From Phycisphaerae bacterium (lineage in GTDB: Bacteria > Planctomycetota > Phycisphaerae > Sedimentisphaerales > Anaerobacaceae): 35,526 bases of DNA. This document shows positions 9,174-16,242 of the stretch, in pieces (within the stretch, counting starts at the first letter, position 1; every line of letters starts with the position of its first letter). A program made the position numbers and the translations under genes. The notes beneath the pieces were generated by a model. It was given only the letters and a program-made list of their open reading frames with translations, was not told where the DNA came from and did not search any database. The stretch spans positions 1 to 35,526 of the forward strand of contig JADHXR010000079.1 in the NCBI GenBank assembly GCA_016782865.1, read 5' to 3'.

Positions 9174-9719
9174 ATGTCTTGGCGGACTCGTCTTGTCAAA
9201 CACGTTATCGGGCATCGTGATTCAACTCACACAAGCCATATTGACGACACGAAGAGCGGGAGCACATCGCCATCTGTTCCCATAATGGCATCTGTTCCGA
9301 AATCTGTGTTCATGGAGGACTTGAGAAATGAGGAGAGTAAAGCCATAGAACGATGCAAATACTCAGATAACTACAGGGCTGGCTACAGCGAAAACTGGGC
9401 CAGATTGATTACGCGTGAAAAGAACTTGAAGAGTGTACTAAGATTCTATCCAGAAGAGCAAGCTGATTTCATAGATGGTCTTTGGGAATTGGTAAGAGCA
9501 TTGTTAAACTCCGAGGATTTGACCTGGGATACAATGGTTCTGTTTTTCAAAGATGGTTATTCTACACGTGCTACTATTCGAACATGGTCAGAACTCATTC
9601 CCGTCCGCATAGACATACTGGACTCGGCAGACCGGGCTGTTGCTTTTTGGCATACTCTCAAATGTGGCAATCCGAAGTTTGCGATGTATAATGCCGACTC
9701 AATAGAGAATCGTGATTAG
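9174..9719 (+). CDS. Hypothetical protein
   Basis: A 181-residue protein I do not recognise. The ATG at 9174 is chosen because AAAGGAAA (9160-9167) precedes it; the longer frame starts at a TTG and includes that site. The first 45 residues are polar and Ser/Thr-rich (SHIDDTKSGSTSPS). From about residue 50 there is a likely helical domain with many Trp and Tyr residues (YSDNYRAGYSENWARL, FYPEEQADFIDGLWELV). There is no signal peptide or membrane helix. It starts 28 bp after the oxidoreductase stop but its composition is more A/T-rich than that gene, which may point to a separate origin. Confidence 0.6.
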   Translation: MSWRTRLVKHVIGHRDSTHTSHIDDTKSGSTSPSVPIMASVPKSVFMEDLRNEESKAIERCKYSDNYRAGYSENWARLITREKNLKSVLRFYPEEQADFIDGLWELVRALLNSEDLTWDTMVLFFKDGYSTRATIRTWSELIPVRIDILDSADRAVAFWHTLKCGNPKFAMYNADSIENRD

Positions 9720-9760
9720 GTCAAAAGAAATCTCGCGTTGCTGCGTCAGAAACAAGATCG

Positions 9761-9812
9761 GTAGGAGGGGCAGGTTTCCCCTGTCCACGCAGTTTGGGGC
9801 ACCTTGTGTCAA
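9761..9812 (+). repeat. Dispersed repeat, copy A (GTAGGA-GGGCAGG type)
   Basis: The segment reads GTAGGAGGGGCAGGTTTCCC and continues through CAGTTTGGGGCACC to GTGTCAAC. A second copy in the same orientation lies at 11035-11085 (GTAGGATGGGCAGGTTTCC, then GATTTGGAACACG...TTAAC). The core GGGCAGG...CCTGCCC of the second copy is palindromic. The two copies lie on either side of the TPR gene at 9924-10895. No ORF is in either. Confidence 0.6.
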
Positions 9813-9923
9813 CAGCATGGGCAACCGAGTTGCCCATCTACGAACTACGAACCACGAACTTTTTGCGGATGCTGAGATAAGCGATATAACGGAACGATAC
9901 GGGACTCTGAACGCGGGGCCGAT

Positions 9924-10895
9924 ATGAGACATTCTCTTGAAAAGGACCGCAAGTACCTGCGCTGGAACAACCGGCGCGGGATAGCCTGGATCACGGGGCG
10001 CGGATACTTCTGGTTCAAGCAGAGATACCTCCCTGCGGTTCGCAGGGTCGAGCGGGCCAATCGAAAGAAGGACCACTTTCTGCTGAGCGACTGCTATTAC
10101 CAGGTCGGCGACGTTCACGATTTCAATCACTGTCCCCTTGCCGCAATCGCCGCATACAAAAGAAGCTTCGATTTGGACCCGAGGCATGCTGAAGCTTTGC
10201 GGGAAATAGGTGGCATGTATGAACGTATTGGACAATATCGTAAGGCGGTCTCGGTTTTGAAGAAATCTCTAAAGATCAATCCAAGTGATGACTATACACA
10301 GATGGATTATGAATTCGCCCTGGATTCACTCAAGGACGGCGTTCCGCCGCTGTACAAAAATGGTGACACTTACTGGCAGGCTCGGGAGTTGCTTGCCCGG
10401 GAAAAACCTGCCCCCGCTCTGCAATTGCTGAAGAACAAGCGATCGATCCCGGCGAGACAGATCATAGCCTGCGCTTGCGGCATGCTCAACGATACCGACG
10501 GCATCATCGAGCAGTGGCAACGCATAGCCAACGCCGCCGGAAGGATCGAAATGGGGTACGCTGATTGGTTCTACATCGAAGATTGTGTATGGGACAATGT
10601 GGTCTTCTGGGAAATCCTCGCCGATTGCACAAGGCAGAAGCGATTCAACTACGGTGTATGGCCGACAATGGACAGTCTATGGAAGACTGTTATTCCCGAT
10701 CCTCCGAGCGGGCGCATCCCTCGAAAGAGCGAAGCAGACAGACTGCGATGCAACAAACGCTGCTTTCTGACGGCGCAGTATCACATAGCCCGTATCAAAC
10801 GTGACTGCCACCTGGCACATAAACTGGGGCGCCGCTATCCCAACTGGCCTGAAATTGGGGAACTCCTGGAGCAGATTTCCCCTCGTGCTCGGTGA
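9924..10895 (+). CDS. TPR-repeat protein of unknown role
   Basis: A 323-residue soluble protein. The N-terminal 60 residues are strongly basic (KDRKYLRWNNRRG, RRVERANRKK). About residues 65-135 hold two tetratricopeptide units (AAIAAYKRSFDLDPRHAEAL, then KAVSVLKKSLKINPSDDY), a fold for protein-protein contact. The rest is helical and Cys/Trp-containing (DWFYIEDCVWDNVVFWEILADC), without a recognised domain. There is no signal peptide. The ATG at 9924 has only a weak ribosome site. It stands alone between two direct copies of a dispersed repeat. It is probably a real gene; partner and pathway are unknown. Confidence 0.68.
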   Translation: MRHSLEKDRKYLRWNNRRGIAWITGRGYFWFKQRYLPAVRRVERANRKKDHFLLSDCYYQVGDVHDFNHCPLAAIAAYKRSFDLDPRHAEALREIGGMYERIGQYRKAVSVLKKSLKINPSDDYTQMDYEFALDSLKDGVPPLYKNGDTYWQARELLAREKPAPALQLLKNKRSIPARQIIACACGMLNDTDGIIEQWQRIANAAGRIEMGYADWFYIEDCVWDNVVFWEILADCTRQKRFNYGVWPTMDSLWKTVIPDPPSGRIPRKSEADRLRCNKRCFLTAQYHIARIKRDCHLAHKLGRRYPNWPEIGELLEQISPRAR

Positions 10896-11034
10896 TACCC
10901 GGACCGTAATTTGACAGTATTACACCCATAGAACCCAGTGACATTTCGGATTACGGAGGTGTTGGTCTCAAAAAGGTTGGTTCGGGAAATCCGCCAACGT
11001 ATTGGCTGACTGAGGCTGGGGCCCGACGTAGTAG

Positions 11035-11085
11035 GTAGGATGGGCAGGTTTCCTGCCCATGCGATTTGGAACACGCTACATTAAC
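11035..11085 (+). repeat. Dispersed repeat, copy B (GTAGGA-GGGCAGG type)
   Basis: The second copy of the element at 9761-9812, in the same orientation. GGGCAGGTTTCCTGCCC forms a short perfect hairpin (GGGCAGG / CCTGCCC with a TTT loop). It ends just short of the stop of the minus-strand gene at 11092. Confidence 0.6.
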
Positions 11086-11091
11086 TCGGTG

Positions 11092-11586
11092 CTATCCGTC
11101 TACAATATGAATCTGACGAAAGTACTTCGTCAGTGGAGCAAGCATGTTCATGCAGAATAGTGAGAGTGGGATAACGTCTGACAGTGCGGCTTCGCTCTTA
11201 ATTTGCCTTGCCAAGGCCGACGTGATCGCAATGCCTGGATTTGAAACTTGCCACGCTATGTCGTAAGCGGCTGTACGTCTTTCTCGCTCGTGCCAGTAGT
11301 CACTTCCGAGGCCCTGCTCATCAGCTAGTCTTCATACGGCTTCTCGAAACGCCCTTCGGAGTGCCTCTCCTACGTCACATTCATCACTGATTGTCTGTAC
11401 TACGGTTTCAACCACATAGAGACGAAGGTGCCTATATTCAGTTTCGACCCTATGGCAAGGTATTTCTAAGTCATTGGCTGCGCTGGCAATCGCAGTGAGT
11501 TGATCATCCTCGATTCCTAGAGAGAGCTTGGCTAACTCATTGGCTACTTCACTTGCAGTATGCTTTCTTTTCAGAAACCGGAACAT
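11092..11586 (-). pseudogene. Unknown protein interrupted by an in-frame TGA
   Basis: The start at 11586 has GGAG 11 nt upstream and gives MFRFLKRKHTASEVANEL... for 84 codons, until TGA at 11332-11334. The same frame then stays open for another 79 codons (RLADEQGLGSDYWHER, then AAYDIAWQVSNPGIAITSAL) to a TAG at 11092-11094. Residue use after the TGA is as protein-like as before it, with W, Y and H placed naturally, so the two halves were most likely one protein of 164 residues. The simplest reading is a nonsense mutation of TGG, CGA or GGA. Sequencing error or genuine readthrough are the alternatives. No domain is recognised; the N-terminal part is helical and acidic. Confidence 0.6.
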
Positions 11587-12241
11587 TTCTTGGCCTACTC
11601 CAAAATTCCGTCGCAACGACCTTTTTCTGCCTAAGCTTGCTTGAATCAAGCAAGGCTTCAGAGAGCATCCTTCTCCCAGGCCGTCTGCGATGCCCGAAGG
11701 CTTGGCACTGTTCGTCACGAAGTACGCATTCGCCCGCTATCGAGAATACAGACGCACATTGCAGGCCAAGCGATGGCATACAAATCCTCTGTTAGGACCT
11801 CGCATAGCACGTTGCCGAAATATTCCAGCAACAACTGATTATATGGTTCCCGCGTCAATTCACCACGTCATTCTAACAATGACCCGTCCCAAATCCAAGC
11901 ACAAACTCAGAGCTTGTGTGATGAGCAGGCTGCCCGTCCCACGAACTGGCACCGCCGGAGCCTGCCAACGGGCAGGCAAAGGCGCAGGCGGTGCAGTAGA
12001 CTCTTGCGTAATATCTTCCTCAGTCGTGTTATTAGTATGTCGACAATTCTGTCCTACTTGAATGCACTGATTTGTCGTAGTAGGCACGACAGATTTGTCT
12101 GTACCCCAAGGACAATTCTGTCTCAGTAGAGCGCCGGCAATGGTGACCGTCAATTCTGGCTGCGGTTGCCGAACCCGTATAGTCTGCGGCCAGATCTCTC
12201 GGCTGCGCTCGAGATGACGCGGAGAGGCTTGAACTGTTAGC
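11587..12241. other. Long non-coding, repeat-rich stretch
   Basis: I find no convincing gene in these 655 bases. It holds two copies of the block GACAATTCTGTC (12042-12053 and 12111-12122) and a run rich in GCCGGAGCC / GCAGGC palindromes near 11945-11990. It also has a TCTCTCGGCTGCGCTCGAGATGAC segment (about 12195-12218). Open frames here are products of these repeats. The region looks like an accumulation site of small dispersed elements between the interrupted gene and the esterase. Confidence 0.6.
12190..12221. repeat. Dispersed repeat fragment (CTCGGCTGCGCTCGAGATGAC)
   Basis: The core CTCGGCTGCGCTCGAGATGAC is a familiar bacterial intergenic repeat. On the minus strand it is translated in many databases as the spurious peptide HLERSREI, which is exactly what appears here. 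It is related in style to the element at 1695-1820. No gene is involved. Confidence 0.45.
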
Positions 12242-14401
12242 CTACGGGCCATTGGGGCCCCAGGGGTCGATTTGCTTTAGGTTCTTGCTCTTTAACATTT
12301 TGTAGCAGTCGGGCAGGTCGAACGTCTTCAGAATGTTCGGCACGAGGGCTGAGAGGGGCCAGGAATAAGTCTCGGATTCGGCGATCTCAGTATATGACGT
12401 CAGGGCGTTCTTTAATGTCACTTGCGTGACCTGATCCGAGATGACCGCGGCGAACGTGGCGGGAACAGTGCCCCAGCCCTTGGCGACCAGGTGGACTTCG
12501 TCGTGGCCGTGACTCTTGAGCCATTGGAGGACGCGGAGAATGTCGCGCGTCCTTTGCCCTGCGTAAGGCTTGCCCAGCATGATCGAATGGATCGCGTAGA
12601 AGTAGTCGCTGCCGTAGGGGCTGAGGTACGAGTTCTCGTTGCACGTATCGGGCTGCGATTCTCCGATTCCCCGCACGTCGCATGTATAAAAGGCAGAGTC
12701 CGGTTCGGCCTCAATCAGCTCCTTGATCAGCGGCTCACTGCGCAGCTCGGCGTCACTGGATTGATGTGAGACGTACAGGATCGCTCGCTTTTTGCCCCTG
12801 GGCGGTCGCGACAGCAATTGCTCATCGGAGAGTCTGTACACGACTGCATGAATCCCCGGCTCGGTCTGGACAAGGTATGTAGTCCAACGCGGCCTGGGGA
12901 ACTTTCGCGAGGGCCAATTGCGCATGATGCGATACTCGGGCGCAGGTTTATCGGTTCCGAAGGCGGCAATACCCCCAAGACCGAGCACTTTCGCGATGTT
13001 GCGCTTGAGCATCGGCGCGCCGATGCGTTTGCGCCGCTTGGCGGCAAGCTCCTGCGACAGCTCTTTGGTAAAAGAATACACCGGCCGAGAATCCAACGTG
13101 CAGACCTGTCCGCGCGGGGCGCAGTAGAGCGTTTCGTCCTTCTCGATAACCAGCTCCGGTTCGTTGTGTGTGTCGGATATACCCGTTGCGCGATTGAACA
13201 GTTTGTACATGGCCTCACGGTTCTCCTGGGAATAGCCGTGGTAGCTCGGGCCGATGAAAAGTTCGATGTTCTCGGCGGCTCCCAACAGTTTGTAAAGATC
13301 GCGCAGCCGACAGTAGGCCTCCTCGGCGCCGCGGGCGTCGAAGTAGTCCTTCTCCTTTGCCAAGACAATGACGGGCTTTGGGGCCATCGCGGCGAGGAAA
13401 TCCGAGTGATCCAGCCCAAGGGCCAGCGCCAGCGGCGGGCACTGCTCGGTATCGGCGGGCAACTCATTTTCGGTGTTCCGCCTGAACGTGGTCACGAAGC
13501 AGCTCGGAGCGGCCATCGTCCAGCGGCGTTCGACGCCACAGAGCCACGTCGTCATTGTCCCCCCGCCGGAGTTGCCCGTAACGCCGATGTGCTTGGGGTC
13601 GACTTCGTCACGGCTCAGCAGATAATCCAGAGCACGGATGCCGTCCCAGGCGCGCCAGGAGCCGATGAACTCGCCCACCAGAAATTGCTGGTTGCCCGCG
13701 TACAGATGCTCGCGGACACCGACGCCGACCTTCGATTTCAAATTCTCATCGGGGTACTGCAGACGCTCGCCCTGGCCGATGGGATCGTAGATCAAGACCA
13801 CGTACCCCTGCCTGGCGAGTCCTTGGGCAAAGGATTGGTATAGATTTATCATCTTGCCGGTTGCCGAGTGACCGCACGTTCCCACGACGCCGGGCAGTGG
13901 AAACGCTCGTCCCTTGGGGATGTACAGGTTGGCGGTCACGAGGAAATTGGGCCTGCTCTCGAAGATAATGTTCTCGATCCTGTACGCATCCCGCTCGACG
14001 GTTTCTGCGATATACGGCCTGAGCGGGGTCTTCTCGGGCCAGGGCCCGAAACTGCGCTGGATCTTCTCACGCACGTCACGGACGTATGTCTCGGCGTCGG
14101 CTTTGGTCTTCAGAGCGGCCCGCCGTTCATTGGCCTGCGTTTCGATCCGGCGTACGGACCGCACAAAATACTCCTGGACCATCCGGGGAAATCGGTTGAG
14201 TGGCTCCAGCGAACTGCCTGACGACGAAGCCTCAGCCCCGATGGGGCAGGCGGCAAACAGAAGAAGGAAAAAGTAAAAAAGATTCGCGATTTTCGATTGC
14301 CGAATGTCGATTTGAGGTTTTCGACTGCAAAATCGGCAATCGAAGATCGAAGATCGAAAATGACTCAATCTCTTGTTTGAAGTTTCAGCGGGACAGAACA
14401 T
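12242..14401 (-). CDS. Secreted two-domain alpha/beta hydrolase (acetyl-xylan-esterase-like)
   Basis: A 719-residue exported protein. The start at 14401 is chosen because GGAGG lies 8 nt upstream; the frame is open further up without such a site. The n-region (about 17-40) is encoded by a dispersed repeat, followed by a hydrophobic stretch LFYFFLLLFAACPIGAEA. The first alpha/beta hydrolase domain (about 130-410) shows VIYDPIGQGE-like strands, the nucleophile Ser278 in GVTGNSGGG, an acid near Asp352 in KEKDYFD and His388 in SYHGY, so it should be active. It resembles acetyl xylan esterase and dienelactone-hydrolase-like enzymes. A second alpha/beta-like domain (about 510-719) has AKGWG where GxSxG is expected, so it is probably non-catalytic. 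A role in de-esterifying polysaccharide is inferred. Confidence 0.8.
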   Translation of the reverse strand: MFCPAETSNKRLSHFRSSIFDCRFCSRKPQIDIRQSKIANLFYFFLLLFAACPIGAEASSSGSSLEPLNRFPRMVQEYFVRSVRRIETQANERRAALKTKADAETYVRDVREKIQRSFGPWPEKTPLRPYIAETVERDAYRIENIIFESRPNFLVTANLYIPKGRAFPLPGVVGTCGHSATGKMINLYQSFAQGLARQGYVVLIYDPIGQGERLQYPDENLKSKVGVGVREHLYAGNQQFLVGEFIGSWRAWDGIRALDYLLSRDEVDPKHIGVTGNSGGGTMTTWLCGVERRWTMAAPSCFVTTFRRNTENELPADTEQCPPLALALGLDHSDFLAAMAPKPVIVLAKEKDYFDARGAEEAYCRLRDLYKLLGAAENIELFIGPSYHGYSQENREAMYKLFNRATGISDTHNEPELVIEKDETLYCAPRGQVCTLDSRPVYSFTKELSQELAAKRRKRIGAPMLKRNIAKVLGLGGIAAFGTDKPAPEYRIMRNWPSRKFPRPRWTTYLVQTEPGIHAVVYRLSDEQLLSRPPRGKKRAILYVSHQSSDAELRSEPLIKELIEAEPDSAFYTCDVRGIGESQPDTCNENSYLSPYGSDYFYAIHSIMLGKPYAGQRTRDILRVLQWLKSHGHDEVHLVAKGWGTVPATFAAVISDQVTQVTLKNALTSYTEIAESETYSWPLSALVPNILKTFDLPDCYKMLKSKNLKQIDPWGPNGP
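14281..14364. repeat. Dispersed palindromic repeat, SKIEN type, inside the esterase 5' end
   Basis: The segment has GATTTTCGATTGCCGAAT, then TTTTCGACTGCAAAATCGGC, then ATCGAAGATCGAAGATCGAA. An almost identical copy lies at 16165-16236 in an intergenic region. The two halves are complementary (CGATTGCCGA against TCGGCAATCG), so it folds as a long hairpin. Here it lies inside the coding region of the esterase signal-peptide n-region. Confidence 0.75.
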
Positions 14402-14659
14402 TGTTTGGTCCTCCATAGAATTACATTCTTGTATGGGTTTCCATTGCCAAACGGATGATAAGCAACGCACCAATGTCCTGTCAAGCCTGGCGTTATTTTC
14501 AGTGCAACGATTTAGATTGCTTTGTCGCTGCGCTTGGCACAATGACAGCACCGGCTTAAGCAGAGGATGCAGAATGAGCGCGGACCCAGCCTGCTGACGG
14601 TCGCCAGAGATGTCACTATTAGGATGGGAAAACCAATCCCGGCTCGCCGGGGTTATGCT

Positions 14660-14863
14660 TTACAGGGGAACGGGAACACATAGATTGGCATCGCTTGCGG
14701 CTACGCGCTCGCAGCGATTGCACTGGTACCGGGCATTTTCGACGAGAGCCTCGTACTCCTGCTCATCGCTGACATGAAAACCTTGAGATACCATGTAGCA
14801 TAAGTGTTCGGTATGTAATCCCGTGCAGCACTCCAAATTGGGCTGTGTGGTTGTCAGAGCCAT
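14660..14863 (-). CDS. Small Cys-rich protein, possible zinc-binding
   Basis: A 67-residue protein with a good ribosome site (AAAGGAAG upstream of the ATG at 14863). Cys residues lie at ECCTGLHTEHLC near the N-terminus and in the tail CNRCERVAASDANLC, which has the look of a zinc knuckle (CxxC plus a later Cys). There is no signal peptide. Its function is unknown. It stands alone between the esterase and the coiled-coil lipoprotein on the same strand. The conserved-looking CxxC...C tail, the ribosome site and normal codon use make a real gene likely despite the size. Confidence 0.68.
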   Translation of the reverse strand: MALTTTQPNLECCTGLHTEHLCYMVSQGFHVSDEQEYEALVENARYQCNRCERVAASDANLCVPVPL

Positions 14864-14992
14864 GATAGAAACTTCCTTTCTTCATACAAATTCTTTAATA
14901 AGCATCTATACGCCGTCGGCGGCCGGGAAGTTCAAAGGCATTTCTTCCTGATGAGATAGAAACGTGATGTCTAACCGGACAAATGCAAGGCC

Positions 14993-15032
14993 CCGCATCA
15001 ATTGAGCTTGGTTTCGTGCTCAATCGATGCGG
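14993..15032. terminator. Strong hairpin downstream of the lipoprotein gene
   Basis: CCGCATCAATTGAGC (14993-15007) pairs with GCTCAATCGATGCGG (15018-15032) over 15 bp with one mismatch and a 10-nt loop. It lies about 70 bp past the stop of the minus-strand lipoprotein gene and upstream of the small Cys gene. There is no clear T-run on either side, so it is either a weak terminator, an mRNA 3' stabiliser or a repeat element. Confidence 0.4.
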
Positions 15033-15059
15033 AACTCTGTGCGAAGACCTTATCGATAC

Positions 15060-15106
15060 TCGATTCAGGATTCTGGATTCTCGACGAGCATCGAGTCGCA
15101 GTTACT
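15060..15106. repeat. Short dispersed repeat (ATTCTCGA-GCATCGAG type)
   Basis: The segment contains TACTCGATTCAGGATTCTGG followed by ATTCTCGACGAGCATCGAG. This is the same style of sequence as the insertion in moeA (30519-30592), which is built from ACTCGA, GATTCTCGA and GCATCGAG blocks. It abuts the stop of the lipoprotein gene. Confidence 0.4.
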
Positions 15107-16046
15107 CTACGCTGTTTGTCTCCGGAGGCGATTCATACTCGGTCGAGCCAACCTCATCGACCGTGCTGCTGCGGGACATTTCGTCCAGTTGGTCTCTTAA
15201 CTGGTCGAGGGCCGCCGGCACATCACCCAAGTCCGGGGCATTGTTCTGCATATCCTCAATCCGGCTCTGCAACTTGTTCTGGCCCTGCCTGATCGAACCC
15301 AGAGACTCATCCAACGTCTGGAAATCCTTTCTCATGCTCTCCTGGAACTCGATCTGTTTCTGGCCCGTGATATCGGCGATGCTGACCAACTCCCGGATGT
15401 TGTTTTGGAGAATTTCCTGCAATTTCAGCATGTCTTCTCCAAGAGCACTTATACTGGCCGCGACCGCCTGAATATTGTCCTGCATGCCACCGATCGTGCC
15501 TTGCCGCTCCTGCTGCGCTTGCTCGATCACAGCGACCTTGTTGTCCAACTGCACGTTGTTCTCTCGCACGGTCTCGAACAACTTTGCCTGCTCAGCCGTG
15601 ACGGCGGCTACATCGGCGGCTACCTTCCGGGTCTCGCTCTGGACGCCGGCGATTGCTCGGCCAAGGCTGGCGGACATATCGTGCTGGCTCCGCTCGAGCG
15701 AGGCCATCTCGCCGGTCACCTGCTGACCGCTGCTCTGCACGGCCTCGTGCAGCTTCATCTGTGTCTCGGCGACAGTGGCTACATCGACGGCTACTCTCGC
15801 CACGTCATTTTGCACGTTTTCGATTACCGCATGCAGTTCCTGCTGGTTCTGTTCGAGACGGGTGGCAATGCCAGCTATTTGTTGAGCATTGGCCTCAACC
15901 ATAGTTTGCAGCTTGAGCTGGCTCTCGTCAATCCTGGCCATCTGGCTGCCACATCCGGCTAAACTCAAACCGACAGCAACTATTACCACGGTCAACACGG
16001 TTCTCGTGGCCGGTCCTCGTACAGAAAAACCCTTTTTCTGCTCCAT
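15102..16046 (-). CDS. Coiled-coil lipoprotein with ~53-residue tandem repeats
   Basis: A 314-residue exported lipoprotein. The signal peptide ends in a lipobox LSLAGC with Cys32 as the lipidated residue. From about residue 40 to 270 the sequence is an uninterrupted, Gln/Glu/Ala-rich coiled coil made of degenerate tandem units of 50-57 residues. Each unit begins with a QxKL motif (QLKLQ at 43, QMKLH at 96, QAKLF at 153, MLKLQ at 206, QNKLQ at 256). The tail is acidic and disordered. AAGGAG precedes the ATG. It lies 196 bp downstream of the pilus-like operon on the same strand, across a dispersed repeat, so it may be a periplasmic spacer or scaffold for that machine. A true function is not known. 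Confidence 0.78.
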   Translation of the reverse strand: MEQKKGFSVRGPATRTVLTVVIVAVGLSLAGCGSQMARIDESQLKLQTMVEANAQQIAGIATRLEQNQQELHAVIENVQNDVARVAVDVATVAETQMKLHEAVQSSGQQVTGEMASLERSQHDMSASLGRAIAGVQSETRKVAADVAAVTAEQAKLFETVRENNVQLDNKVAVIEQAQQERQGTIGGMQDNIQAVAASISALGEDMLKLQEILQNNIRELVSIADITGQKQIEFQESMRKDFQTLDESLGSIRQGQNKLQSRIEDMQNNAPDLGDVPAALDQLRDQLDEMSRSSTVDEVGSTEYESPPETNSVE

Positions 16047-16164
16047 GCTCGACTCCTTTCGTTCTTAAATTCAACCCACGTTTGGTTAGGACTGACCTTT
16101 CGGTCATTGAATCTATCGGCAGGACCAGCCTTGGGACTTTAGTTTTTATAGGACGCGCATAAAA

Positions 16165-16236
16165 ATGATTTTCGATTGCCGAATTTCGATTTGCGGTTTT
16201 CGACTGCAAAATCGGCAATCGAAAATCGAAAATGAC
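16165..16236. repeat. Dispersed palindromic repeat, SKIEN type, intergenic copy
   Basis: The near-identical partner of the copy at 14281-14364: GATTTTCGATTGCCGAAT, TTTTCGACTGCAAAATCGGC and then two ATCGAAA blocks. It lies between the 724-residue gene (stop at 16243) and the lipoprotein gene. The strong self-complementarity suggests a hairpin in the transcript, which could lower expression of the downstream lipoprotein gene. Confidence 0.75.
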
Positions 16237-16242
16237 TTGAGG

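Noticed and set aside
11332..11334. TGA considered as a selenocysteine codon
   Set aside because: No SECIS-like hairpin was evident just downstream, and the protein has no redox motif around the site; a nonsense mutation is simpler.
11860..12252. 130-codon minus-strand frame containing HLERSREI
   Set aside because: The peptide is a known artefact of translating a dispersed intergenic repeat; the rest is built from other repeats.
12818..13843. 341-codon plus-strand frame
   Set aside because: Antisense to the esterase, which has a clear catalytic set and start.
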